Below are positions 10,914-19,369 of a stretch of 41,008 nucleotides of DNA, piece after piece. The stretch is from Phycisphaerales bacterium (GTDB taxonomy: Bacteria > Planctomycetota > Phycisphaerae > Phycisphaerales > UBA1924). Location of the stretch: positions 1-41,008 of the forward strand of contig JABWBC010000014.1 of assembly GCA_013360695.1 (NCBI GenBank). Reading direction: 5' to 3'. Under the pieces are notes generated by a model. That model was given only the letters and a program-made list of their open reading frames with translations. It had not been told where the DNA came from and did not search any database. The position numbers and the translations under genes are program-made. Within the stretch, counting starts at the first letter, position 1; every line of letters starts with the position of its first letter.

Positions 10914-12224
10914 ATGGCGATGACGAGTGTGCGGAAGCGTGGATCGATTCTCGGTAGCGCCGCGACGGTCGCGGGCGTGGTCCTGTCCGTGAGCGCGGGG
11001 GGCACGGCGAGCGCGCAGAACCTGCTGGGAAACGCGAGCTTTGAGCGTTCGTTCGCGGCGGTCGATTTCAATGACCTGATCGCCGGAAAAACGACGCTGG
11101 TCGGCCCCCATGCGGGTCTTACGCCTTGGTTCGTTCCGACGGGCACGGATGTTGAGCATTACTTCCGGCGGGCGGACGGCTCGCTGAGCATCGCGCGAGT
11201 TCCGCACGGCGAGTGCGTGATCGGGATGGACTTCGATCCCTTCGGCGGCGGGCTGGGCAAGATCGAGCAGGGCTTCAGCGCGCCGTATCCCAAGAGCACC
11301 GTGCCGTTTTATGTGCTGGTGGGCGATTTCGCGGGCGACCGCGGGAAGGGCGCGCCGCGGACGGCGTCGATCGGAACGTCGCTGAAGATCACCACGGGCG
11401 CGACGGTCTCCAAGTGGGATTCGTTCCCCACGCCGAACTTCCCCGGGCCCAACACCACGCGCGAGAGCGTGTTCAAGCCGCGCGTGATCAATTACGCGGC
11501 GTTCGGGCCGACGGCGGCGATGAGCGGGGTGTTTACGATGTGAGACAACGACGACATGGGGGTGCTCGCCGACGCGGTTCACCTCTTCCCGGTGCATCAG
11601 GAAGACCCGGCGTGCGGCGACTGGCGCACCCTGTCGGGATTCTCGATTCTCGAAGACGGCACATGGTTGACTTCGACGCCCACCGATCCCTGGCAGGATC
11701 TGAAGATGGGCACGCCGTCGGGCTGCTCTTGCTCGACTGACAACAAGTTCCTCACGCTCGACAACGGCTTTGGCGGCGCGAGCACGATGCTCGTGACCGC
11801 CTGGGACCAGAACGCCGGAAGCGCACGCGCCAAGCTCGAGCTGACCCTCGAAATCCAGAGCGTCTCGGCCTACCTGCCCCGGACGACCGTCAGCTTCTAT
11901 GACTTCACCAACGCGCGGTGGACCTCGCCCTACTTCGCCTTCCCGAAGCTCCCGCCGTATCCGGGCTTCAAGGTCAAGGCGGGCACACGCTGCTACACCG
12001 TCGACTGGGATTCGCTCGACGTGCGCGAGCCAGCGCCCAACACGGGCGTGAAGACGGCGCTGTCGAATTATGTTCAGCCCGGCACGGGCATGGTGCTGGC
12101 GCGGGTGATTTTCGCCAACGGCGAGGCGAGTTGGGTCAACGGCCCGACGACCTGGCCACCGACGCCACCGACGATCTCGCCGTGGCGGATGCGGATTCAC
12201 TCGGCGGCGATCGTGTGCAACTGA
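10914..12224 (+). pseudogene. Secreted protein gene interrupted by one in-frame TGA (ORF1 10914-11543; same-frame continuation to 12224)
   Basis: Signal peptide SILGSAATVAGVVLSVSAGGTASA. The TGA at 11541-11543 is followed in the same frame by an uninterrupted coding-like sequence (DNDDMGVLADAVHLFPVHQEDPACGDW...). No Shine-Dalgarno is apparent before the downstream ATG at 11556. Confidence 0.6.
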
Positions 12225-12257
12225 TCGGCAAGCTCCGCGCCGAACACAAGTACCTCC

Positions 12258-12294
12258 ACCGGCCCTGGGATCGAATCCCCGGGCCGGTTTTCTT
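12258..12294 (+). terminator. Intrinsic terminator
   Basis: CCGGCCC...GGGAT-CGA-ATCCC...GGGCCGG stem followed by TTTTCTT. Confidence 0.85.
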
Positions 12295-12331
12295 CGCGAC
12301 CGGCCCGAGGAGTCGCAACGTACAGTTGGGC

Positions 12332-12532
12332 ATGAAGATCGTCGTGAACGGCCAGGCTCGCGAGGTGCCCGAGGGGATCAGTGTTGAGTCGCTGGTGGCG
12401 GAGCTCGGGCTTTCCAACGCCGCGTGCGCTGCGGAGGTCAACAAGAAACTGGTAGCGAAGCGAGAGCGTGCGAGCGTAACGCTGCGCGAGGGCGACGTGG
12501 TTGAGGTGGTGACGCTGGTGGGCGGGGGGTAA
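12332..12532 (+). CDS. thiS: Sulfur carrier protein ThiS
   Basis: 66 aa MKIVVNGQAREVPEGISVESLVAELGL...LREGDVVEVVTLVGGG; ubiquitin-like fold with terminal Gly-Gly, next to thiG. Confidence 0.92.
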   Translation: MKIVVNGQAREVPEGISVESLVAELGLSNAACAAEVNKKLVAKRERASVTLREGDVVEVVTLVGGG

Positions 12533-12664
12533 ACAAAGCGCCGCATTGCCAAATCTCCAAATGGCCAAATAGGAACATGACCCAAGGGTGGAGTGGCAGG
12601 GTTGCGGGGCGGCGCGACGGCACGGTGAAAGCCGCGCCACGTGCATGGTTCCTACCCTTCCGCC

Positions 12665-13534
12665 ATGACACTCGCGCACACGCAGGTTGAGGGAAATCCG
12701 GGCTCCAAGCCCAAGTCTCTGCCGCTCTCGATCGCGGGGCGGACGTTCGAGAGCCGCCTGTTTGTCGGCACGGGCAAGTACAAGTCGTATGACCTCATGC
12801 GCGACTCGCTCCGCGAGAGCGGGTGCCAGGTCGTGACGGTCGCGGTGCGGCGCGAGCGCCTGTACAACGAGCAGGGCAAGAGCCTTCTGGAGTTCATCGA
12901 TCTCTCTCGCTACACGATCCTCCCCAACACCGCGGGGTGCTTCAGCGCCGAGGACGCGGTGCGCGTGGCGCGCCTCGGGCGTGAGATCCTCGAGCAGCTC
13001 GACAATCCCGGAGCCAGCTGGGTGAAACTCGAGGTGCTGGGCGACAAGAAGACGCTCCTCCCCGATCCCTCGGGCACGATCGAAGCGACGCGCGAATTGG
13101 TGAAGGACGGCTTCAAGGTGCTCGCCTACACCAGCGATGATCCCATCGCGGCACTGCGCATCAAGGAAGCGGGCGCGGCGAGCGTCATGCCCGCGGGCTC
13201 GCCCATCGGCTCGGGCCAGGGCGTGCTGAACCGCAACAACATCGTGCTGTGCCTCGAACTGCTCAAGCAGGGCGACGCGAGTTTCCCCGTGATCGTCGAC
13301 GCGGGCGTGGGGAGCGCCAGCGACGTCTCGATCGCAATGGAACTCGGGGCCGACGGCGTGCTGCTCAACACCGCAATCGCACACGCGGCCGACCCGATGC
13401 TGATGGCGCGGGCGATGCGGCTTGGGTGCGAGGCGGGGCGCGCGAGCTATCTCGCGGGGCGCATCCCAAAGAAGCTCTACGCGACGGCCAGCAGCCCGTG
13501 GGAGGGCACGGTGTCGTATATACCGGGGGAGTGA
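12665..13534 (+). CDS. thiG: Thiazole synthase ThiG
   Basis: [65 protein letters not shown]; adjacent to thiS. Confidence 0.95.
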   Translation: MTLAHTQVEGNPGSKPKSLPLSIAGRTFESRLFVGTGKYKSYDLMRDSLRESGCQVVTVAVRRERLYNEQGKSLLEFIDLSRYTILPNTAGCFSAEDAVRVARLGREILEQLDNPGASWVKLEVLGDKKTLLPDPSGTIEATRELVKDGFKVLAYTSDDPIAALRIKEAGAASVMPAGSPIGSGQGVLNRNNIVLCLELLKQGDASFPVIVDAGVGSASDVSIAMELGADGVLLNTAIAHAADPMLMARAMRLGCEAGRASYLAGRIPKKLYATASSPWEGTVSYIPGE

Positions 13535-13588
13535 ACAGGATGTACCCGGTGCGGCAGCCGATCGCCTGATTTGCCAAGTTCAACCCCG

Positions 13589-14242
13589 ATGAATCGCGAA
13601 TCAAAGAGCCCCGGTGCATTCGAGATAAGCGTGGGTCTCGATGCTGCGCCCGAGTGCTGGTACGCAACCGCGGGGCAAGAGATCGTCTGGCGGGATGCTG
13701 ACATGCTCGATTGGCTGAAACGCCTTTGCGGCTACCGCGTGGCGAGGTCTCGCTCAGAAGACACGATTCGCTTGGTGCGAAACCGTCCGTGGTGGGCGGA
13801 CATACTGATGGTGTCCGTCGTTTCGATCATTCTGCCGGTTTTCGCGGGTTACTCCGCGGCCAAGTTCAACTGGGGTATCGCCCTTGACGTACTCGTCTGG
13901 GTGGACGTGCCGATCGTGCTGGGCGTGTTGATCGTGATGTTTGCAACCGGCGAGTTACCTCGCAGAGTCTTGCAGTTCTCGCGTGATTCTCAAGCCACCA
14001 TTTACCGAGGCGTGTTTGGGCCGAAATCGTTCTGCCTACTCATTCACGAGCCGAAGGGCGATCACCTCGTCTTCTTCGGCCACGTCTCCCGCCATGCGGA
14101 TTGGCTTCGCGCGAGGCGCATGTTGGATGCCATGGCTCCTGTTCTCCCCATTTCACCGGACATTGTCTTTGTGGCAGGCACCCCATTCTCATGCCCGCAT
14201 CCCCATTCTGCGCGGAGTCAGTCGGATTCGCTCGATTCGTAG
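13589..14242 (+). CDS. Hypothetical membrane protein
   Basis: ORF with two hydrophobic segments (ADILMVSVVSIILPVFAGY; DVPIVLGVLIVMFA). No family recognised. Confidence 0.5.
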   Translation: MNRESKSPGAFEISVGLDAAPECWYATAGQEIVWRDADMLDWLKRLCGYRVARSRSEDTIRLVRNRPWWADILMVSVVSIILPVFAGYSAAKFNWGIALDVLVWVDVPIVLGVLIVMFATGELPRRVLQFSRDSQATIYRGVFGPKSFCLLIHEPKGDHLVFFGHVSRHADWLRARRMLDAMAPVLPISPDIVFVAGTPFSCPHPHSARSQSDSLDS

Positions 14243-14401
14243 TGGTGGTTCGGGGCGATCGGCGAAGAATTCTAAGTGTGGTGGCGGACGCGCCCGATCC
14301 CGGGCGAGAAGTGGATCGCGTAAGCGCGAGAGATTGCGGGCGATCGGCGCCAACTCCCGGACATACAGAGCCATACGGGCGCCACGATCGAACGGACGAG
14401 C

Positions 14402-15175
14402 ATGAGCCAGACTGACCTCCTCTGCGAATCATGCGGCTACACGATCGCGGGGCTGCCCGAGACCGGCAACTGTCCGGAGTGCGGCACGCCGATCCCGCAA
14501 TCGCTCCCCGAGGCCCGCTCGGGCTCGGCGTGGCAGACGCGAATCCGCACCGGCAAGCCCGCCGCCATTGGCGCGTGGCTCTTCACCTCTTGGAGCATCC
14601 TGCGGCATCCCGGCCCGAGTTTCCGCGTGCTCCGAGCCGACATGCCCGGCGTGCGCTCGCTGCTTGCGATCAACCTGCTCGCGTCCGGCGCTCTGCTCGC
14701 GCTTCCTTGGACCGGCGTGTGGCTATATGACCCCGCGCGGGGCTCGCGCGGCGCGTCGGGCGTGCTCCTGCAACTCGCGTCTCTGATCGTGATCACGCTG
14801 GTCGCCGCGCTGATCCTGCTCTTCCTCACCTGGGTCGAGTGCCTGGGCATCCGCTTCTTTGCGGCACGCCGTTCGTGGAGGTTGACGCACGCGATGGCGT
14901 GGCAGGTGTGCGCCCACGCGTCGGTGGGCTGGCTGGCGGCCGGGCCGTGCGTGTGGGCGGCGCTGTTGCTCACCTCCACGCTGGCCGGGAGCACGCAATT
15001 GATCGCGGGGATCGTGAGCGTGCGCGACCTGATCGGCGGCGGCTTGATCTTCACGGCCATTCTGGTCGGGATGCTCGCGTTCGAGGTGCTCGTGTACCTC
15101 GGCGTGCGTCAATGCCGATTCGCCAACCCGCCGCGCCTGGCCGACGGACCGGGAGGCGATACCATCGCCCCGTGA
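14402..15175 (+). CDS. Zinc-ribbon multi-pass membrane protein
   Basis: N-terminal CESCGYTIAGLPETGNCPECGTPIP zinc ribbon followed by several TM segments. Confidence 0.75.
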   Translation: MSQTDLLCESCGYTIAGLPETGNCPECGTPIPQSLPEARSGSAWQTRIRTGKPAAIGAWLFTSWSILRHPGPSFRVLRADMPGVRSLLAINLLASGALLALPWTGVWLYDPARGSRGASGVLLQLASLIVITLVAALILLFLTWVECLGIRFFAARRSWRLTHAMAWQVCAHASVGWLAAGPCVWAALLLTSTLAGSTQLIAGIVSVRDLIGGGLIFTAILVGMLAFEVLVYLGVRQCRFANPPRLADGPGGDTIAP

Positions 15176-15669
15176 CGAGCGATTCTCCCGACCATCCAAG
15201 CGACCACTCGTGGCACGAGTGGTTTGAGTTGACCATCGACGCCGAAGAAGGCCGCGCAGGCCTGCGCTTCTCGTGCACCATGTGCGGCAACTGCTGCACC
15301 GGGCCCGAGGGCTATGTGCTCGTGAACGACGCGGAGGTCGCGGCGCTGGCGGCACGCCTCGGGCTGAGCGACGCCGACTTCCGGAAGCAGTACACGCACA
15401 TGAGCGTTGCCGGCCTGTCACTCACCGAGAAACTCACGCCGTTCGGACGCGACTGCATCTTCCTGGACCGCGACAAGATCCCCGGCAAGGCTGTATGCGG
15501 CGTGTATGAGGATCGCCCGAGACAGTGCCGGACCTGGCCGTTCTGGAAGAGCAACCTGCACTCGCGGCGGCACTGGGAGCGAGCCAAGCAGATCTGCCCG
15601 GGCATGGATCGCGGGACTTTCGTGCCGGTGGAGGAAGTGCGGATCAGGCGGAGTGAGATTGAAATTTGA
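15172..15669 (+). CDS. YkgJ-family cysteine cluster protein
   Basis: GTG start overlapping the previous stop (GTGA). FSCTMCGNCCTGPEGYVLVNDAEV...CIFLD..CGVYEDRPRQCRTWPFWK pattern. Confidence 0.85.
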   Translation: MTSDSPDHPSDHSWHEWFELTIDAEEGRAGLRFSCTMCGNCCTGPEGYVLVNDAEVAALAARLGLSDADFRKQYTHMSVAGLSLTEKLTPFGRDCIFLDRDKIPGKAVCGVYEDRPRQCRTWPFWKSNLHSRRHWERAKQICPGMDRGTFVPVEEVRIRRSEIEI

Positions 15670-15861
15670 GTCAGCGGAGCAGAGACAGCGAGACAGGTTG
15701 CACATCGCGCATGGCACAGGGCATCTGACGCGAGGAGCGAAAGAACTTCGCGGCGCGGGCTGTGTGGGCGATCGCGAGTATCGCGACTGCGCTGGTCCTG
15801 ATAACTTGATTTGCATCCACCTGCGCCACACCGCTTTGAGACGGTGGTACACTCGGGGTGC

Positions 15862-16179
15862 ATGTCGCAGATCCCTCCGACGCTTCCATTCCGAGTCGCC
15901 GCGGCGTACGGCGCTCCACGCCCAGCACGGGCGGGAACTCAGGCGTCGCCCCTCGCGCCAACCGAGGCGTCGTCGGGGGCGTCGGTGAAGTCGTCGAAGG
16001 CCTCGAGCCTTGTCGCAGGGCGCGTGCCGGATTCCGCGGACCTCCAGAGTGCGAACCTCGCGGCGATGAGCCTCGCCGCCAGCCCGTCGGGCTCGCTTTC
16101 CTTCTATCGGAATCCCGCGGAAAAGAACGCCGCCGCGACTGGGATCGCCCAGGGCAAGATCATCGACGTCGAGGGTTGA
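15862..16179 (+). CDS. Small hypothetical protein
   Basis: 105 aa MSQIPPTLPFRVAAAYG...LVAGRVPDS..LSFYRNPAEKNAAATGIAQGKIIDVEG. Structured C-terminal motif looks coding. Confidence 0.55.
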   Translation: MSQIPPTLPFRVAAAYGAPRPARAGTQASPLAPTEASSGASVKSSKASSLVAGRVPDSADLQSANLAAMSLAASPSGSLSFYRNPAEKNAAATGIAQGKIIDVEG

Positions 16180-16261
16180 GCGAGACGGCACGCACACGCC
16201 GCATGATCGCGGACCTGTCACGCCCGCTGCAGCTCACGCTCGGAGCTCAAAAGATCATCAT

Positions 16262-17305
16262 TCACACGATCGTCGATCGCACCACCAGCAAGGCGGCGAG
16301 CGTGATCGCGATCCACAGCACCACGCCCAAGACCATCGGCCTCCATCCCACGGCCTTGATCGCTTGAAGCGACAGGTTCGCGCCGATGAGCAGCAGGCCC
16401 ATCGTCATGCCGCGCTTCCCGATCGTGCGGATCGCATCCTGATAGTCACCGATCTCCGGCAAGAGCTCGCGCGCCACGCACGCGACGAGGAACAAGCCGA
16501 TGAAGAGCGGCACCTTCGCACGCCCGCGCTCGCCCGCGATGCTGTCGTCATGAAAGCGCCAGGCAGCGAGAAGGGACAAGGGGATGATCCACAGCGCCCG
16601 GGCGAGCTTGACGGCGGTGGCGGATTCGAGCGCATCGGGCGAGAAGCGTGCCGCCGCCCCCACCACCGATGAGACGTCGTGGATCGCGACGGCGGCCCAT
16701 GTGCCGAACTGCGTCGGCGTCAGATGGAGCCAGTGCCCGAGCGGCGGGAAGAGATAGAGCGCGATGCCGTTGAGGACGAAGACCGTGGCGAGCGCGACGG
16801 ACATCTGGGCGCTGCTGGCACGTATGACCGAGCCGACGGCCGCGATCGCCGATCCGCCGCAGATTGCCGTGCCCGAGTTGATGAGCGTGGTGATGGTCGA
16901 ATCGGTGCGGAGCAGTCGCCCGACAAGTGTGCCCAAGAGGAACGTGCCGGCGATGGTGCCCGCGGCAAAGCCCATGCCCGACAGACCCGCGTGCAGCACC
17001 TGGCGCAGGTCCATGGTGAGCCCGAGCACGATCACGGCGAACTGGATGAGGCGCGTGGCCCATTTCCGCCGGCGTGTGCCCGGCGCGATCAATCCCGTCA
17101 CGGCAAGAACCAGCCCGCCCGCAAGCCCGAGGCCGGGATCGACGCCGGGATGAAGGCACGCGGCCAGCGCCAACCACAGAAGCGCCGTCTTCCACGGCGG
17201 CGCGGGCGATGCCGGGCCCGTGCCGCTCACGGCGCTCGCCGGAGACGGCGCGGGGCGAGCGTCAACGAACGGGCCCGAAGTTGGTTCTGGAGTTGGGGGT
17301 GGCAC
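16262..17305 (-). CDS. YeiH-family putative sulfate/sulfite exporter
   Basis: IQFAVIVLGLTMDLRQVLHAG..STITTLINSGTAICGGSAIAAVGSVI..AVAIHDVSSVVGAAARFSPDALESATAVKLARALWIIPLSL; multi-pass membrane protein. Confidence 0.9.
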   Translation of the reverse strand: MPPPTPEPTSGPFVDARPAPSPASAVSGTGPASPAPPWKTALLWLALAACLHPGVDPGLGLAGGLVLAVTGLIAPGTRRRKWATRLIQFAVIVLGLTMDLRQVLHAGLSGMGFAAGTIAGTFLLGTLVGRLLRTDSTITTLINSGTAICGGSAIAAVGSVIRASSAQMSVALATVFVLNGIALYLFPPLGHWLHLTPTQFGTWAAVAIHDVSSVVGAAARFSPDALESATAVKLARALWIIPLSLLAAWRFHDDSIAGERGRAKVPLFIGLFLVACVARELLPEIGDYQDAIRTIGKRGMTMGLLLIGANLSLQAIKAVGWRPMVLGVVLWIAITLAALLVVRSTIV

Positions 17306-17328
17306 GCGGGTCGCTACTGTACGGCGAC

Positions 17329-18576
17329 ATGAGCGAACACCACCCGTCGCCCCCGCTTCCCGCGCCCTCGCCCCTGGCGTCGCACTGGCCCATCGATCCG
17401 GGCATCGTCTATCTCAACCACGGCTCGTTCGGCGGATGTCCGACGCCCGTGATCGAGGCCCAGCAGCGCTACCGGCTTCGCATGGAGCGAGAACTGGTCC
17501 GGTTCTTTGTTGAGGACATGGACGACGTCTTTGACCAGACCCGTGCCGAGGTGGCCGCGTTCGTTCGTTGCAAGCCCGGAGACCTCGCCTTTGTCCCCAA
17601 CGCGACCACGGGCGTCGCCACCATCCTGAATAGCTTCGGCCTGCGCCCGGGCGACGACGTGCTCGCGGGCATGCACGAGTATCCCGCCTGCATGAACAAC
17701 CTGAGGCATATCTGCGCCAAGGCGGGCGCGAATGTCGTCGCCGCCCCCATCCCGTTCCCGGTGAACTCGCCCGGCGAGATCGTCGAGGCGGTGGTGTCCA
17801 AGGTCACGCCGCGGACGCGCCTGGCGCTCCTCAGCCATGTGACCAGTTCCAGCGGCATCATCCTGCCGATCCGCGAGATGGTGGCGGCCCTGGCGGCCAA
17901 GGGCGTCGAGACCGTGGTCGACGGCGCCCATGCCGTCGGCATGCTCGACCTCGACATCCCGTCGATCGGGGCGGCGTTCTACACCGCCAATTGCCACAAG
18001 TGGGTGTGTTCGCCGAAGGGTTCGGCGATCCTGTACGTCCGCGAGGACTGGCAGGGCCGGATCCGCCCGGTTGTGCTCTCGAACTTCGCCGAGAAGCCCA
18101 AGCCGGGACGCTCTCAGTACCGCACGGAATTCGACTACATCGGCACGGACGACCCGACGGCGTATTTCGCCATCGCCGACGCGATCAGGTTCATGGGCTC
18201 GCTCCTTCCGGGAGGCTGGGAGGGCGTCCGCCGCCACAACCACGAGTTGCTGAGGTACGGGCGGCAGGTGGTCAGCAAGGTGCTCGGCACCGAACCGCCC
18301 GCGCCGGAAGCCATGCTGGGGTCGATCTGCACGATGTACCTGCCGCGCCACGACCCGGACCGGACCGCGAGGCTGGCCGCCCGCATGTCCAAGTACCACG
18401 ACGCGACGCAGGATGAATTAATCCGGAGGCATCGGATCCAGGTGCCTCTCTGGAGCGTGGCGGGGACGGCCGACCGCGTGATCCGCATCAGCGCCCAGGT
18501 CTACAACTCGCGCGAGCAGTACGACTACCTGGCGGCGGCGCTGGAGGAGGAGATTGCCCGAGAGCGGGCGTTCTGA
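17329..18576 (+). CDS. Aminotransferase class V family PLP-dependent enzyme (isopenicillin-N-epimerase-like)
   Basis: YLNHGSFGGCPTPVIEAQ...VVDGAHAVGMLDLDI...ANCHKWVCSPKGSAILYV (PLP lysine). Confidence 0.9.
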   Translation: MSEHHPSPPLPAPSPLASHWPIDPGIVYLNHGSFGGCPTPVIEAQQRYRLRMERELVRFFVEDMDDVFDQTRAEVAAFVRCKPGDLAFVPNATTGVATILNSFGLRPGDDVLAGMHEYPACMNNLRHICAKAGANVVAAPIPFPVNSPGEIVEAVVSKVTPRTRLALLSHVTSSSGIILPIREMVAALAAKGVETVVDGAHAVGMLDLDIPSIGAAFYTANCHKWVCSPKGSAILYVREDWQGRIRPVVLSNFAEKPKPGRSQYRTEFDYIGTDDPTAYFAIADAIRFMGSLLPGGWEGVRRHNHELLRYGRQVVSKVLGTEPPAPEAMLGSICTMYLPRHDPDRTARLAARMSKYHDATQDELIRRHRIQVPLWSVAGTADRVIRISAQVYNSREQYDYLAAALEEEIARERAF

Positions 18577-18615
18577 CGCCGGATCGCCTCCCACTTTCAC
18601 GCCCGGGCCGGTATC

Positions 18616-19248
18616 ATGGCCGCCATGGGATGCAACTCCGGATCGACGAGCGACTCAAACGGAACCTCTGACGGCTGCGGGTGTTGCACGCCCGCCCAGA
18701 ACCCGGGGCAAAAATACCCCAAGCTCGCCGAATTGATCCGCTACCTGGATTCCCTCTCCACTCGGGCTGACCTTGGCACCCTGGAGAAGCTCCTCGGGGG
18801 TGTGTCGCTCTCCAAGGCCGACATCGAAGAAGCCTGCTGCTTCGGCGCCCGGGGCTACAAACGCAACACGATCAGCCGCACCGACTGGTACGAGCTGCTC
18901 GCACTCTGCTGGCGGAGCGGCGACGTGACGCCCATCCACGACCATCAGGGTGTCAGCTGCGCCTTCCGCGTGGTTCACGGCACGGGCACCGAGATCCGCT
19001 TTGCCAAGACCCCTTCGGGCCTCATCTGCCCCGCGGGTGCGGTCGCGATGCAGCCGGGGTATGTGTGCGCCGCGATGGACGCCGACATTCACCAGGTCGC
19101 CAACATGCAGGCGCCGGGCACGGACCTGGTGACGCTGCACATTTATTCGCCCCCGATCCGCAAGATGAACACGTACGAATTCGCGACGCCGATCTCCGCG
19201 GAATGTCGTGATGTGTACAAGGACCAGGCCGCGGGCGTCGGCGCGTAA
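18616..19248 (+). CDS. Cysteine dioxygenase (type I family)
   Basis: YKRN, LCWRSGDVTPIHDHQGVSCAF, DIHQVAN, TLHIYSPP motifs; cupin iron ligands HxH...H. Confidence 0.9.
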   Translation: MAAMGCNSGSTSDSNGTSDGCGCCTPAQNPGQKYPKLAELIRYLDSLSTRADLGTLEKLLGGVSLSKADIEEACCFGARGYKRNTISRTDWYELLALCWRSGDVTPIHDHQGVSCAFRVVHGTGTEIRFAKTPSGLICPAGAVAMQPGYVCAAMDADIHQVANMQAPGTDLVTLHIYSPPIRKMNTYEFATPISAECRDVYKDQAAGVGA

Positions 19249-19369
19249 TTCGTCGGCGAAATCGCCCCGTGCGGCGCTCGAAATCGGCCGGTGGTAGGGG
19301 CTACGCTCGCCCTTCGCGGCGCGCTGAATTCGCTGTGCCCGCCGCGCCACGGATGGCCGATACTACGGC

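Noticed and set aside
11541-11543. Selenocysteine codon
   Set aside because: No convincing SECIS-like hairpin directly after the TGA and no redox motif around it; TGG-to-TGA change or sequencing error is more likely.
9936-12200. 754-aa minus-strand ORF
   Set aside because: Antisense to the EF-G-like gene and the interrupted secreted-protein gene; Arg/His-rich non-protein-like composition.
12259-12287. tRNA T-arm-like GGGATCGAATCCCC
   Set aside because: It is the inner part of a terminator hairpin; no acceptor or anticodon arms around it.
12225-12664. Possible TPP riboswitch controlling thiS/thiG
   Set aside because: No thi-box-like CUGAGA core or suitable fold could be seen; only a terminator of the upstream gene and the octamer array are evident.
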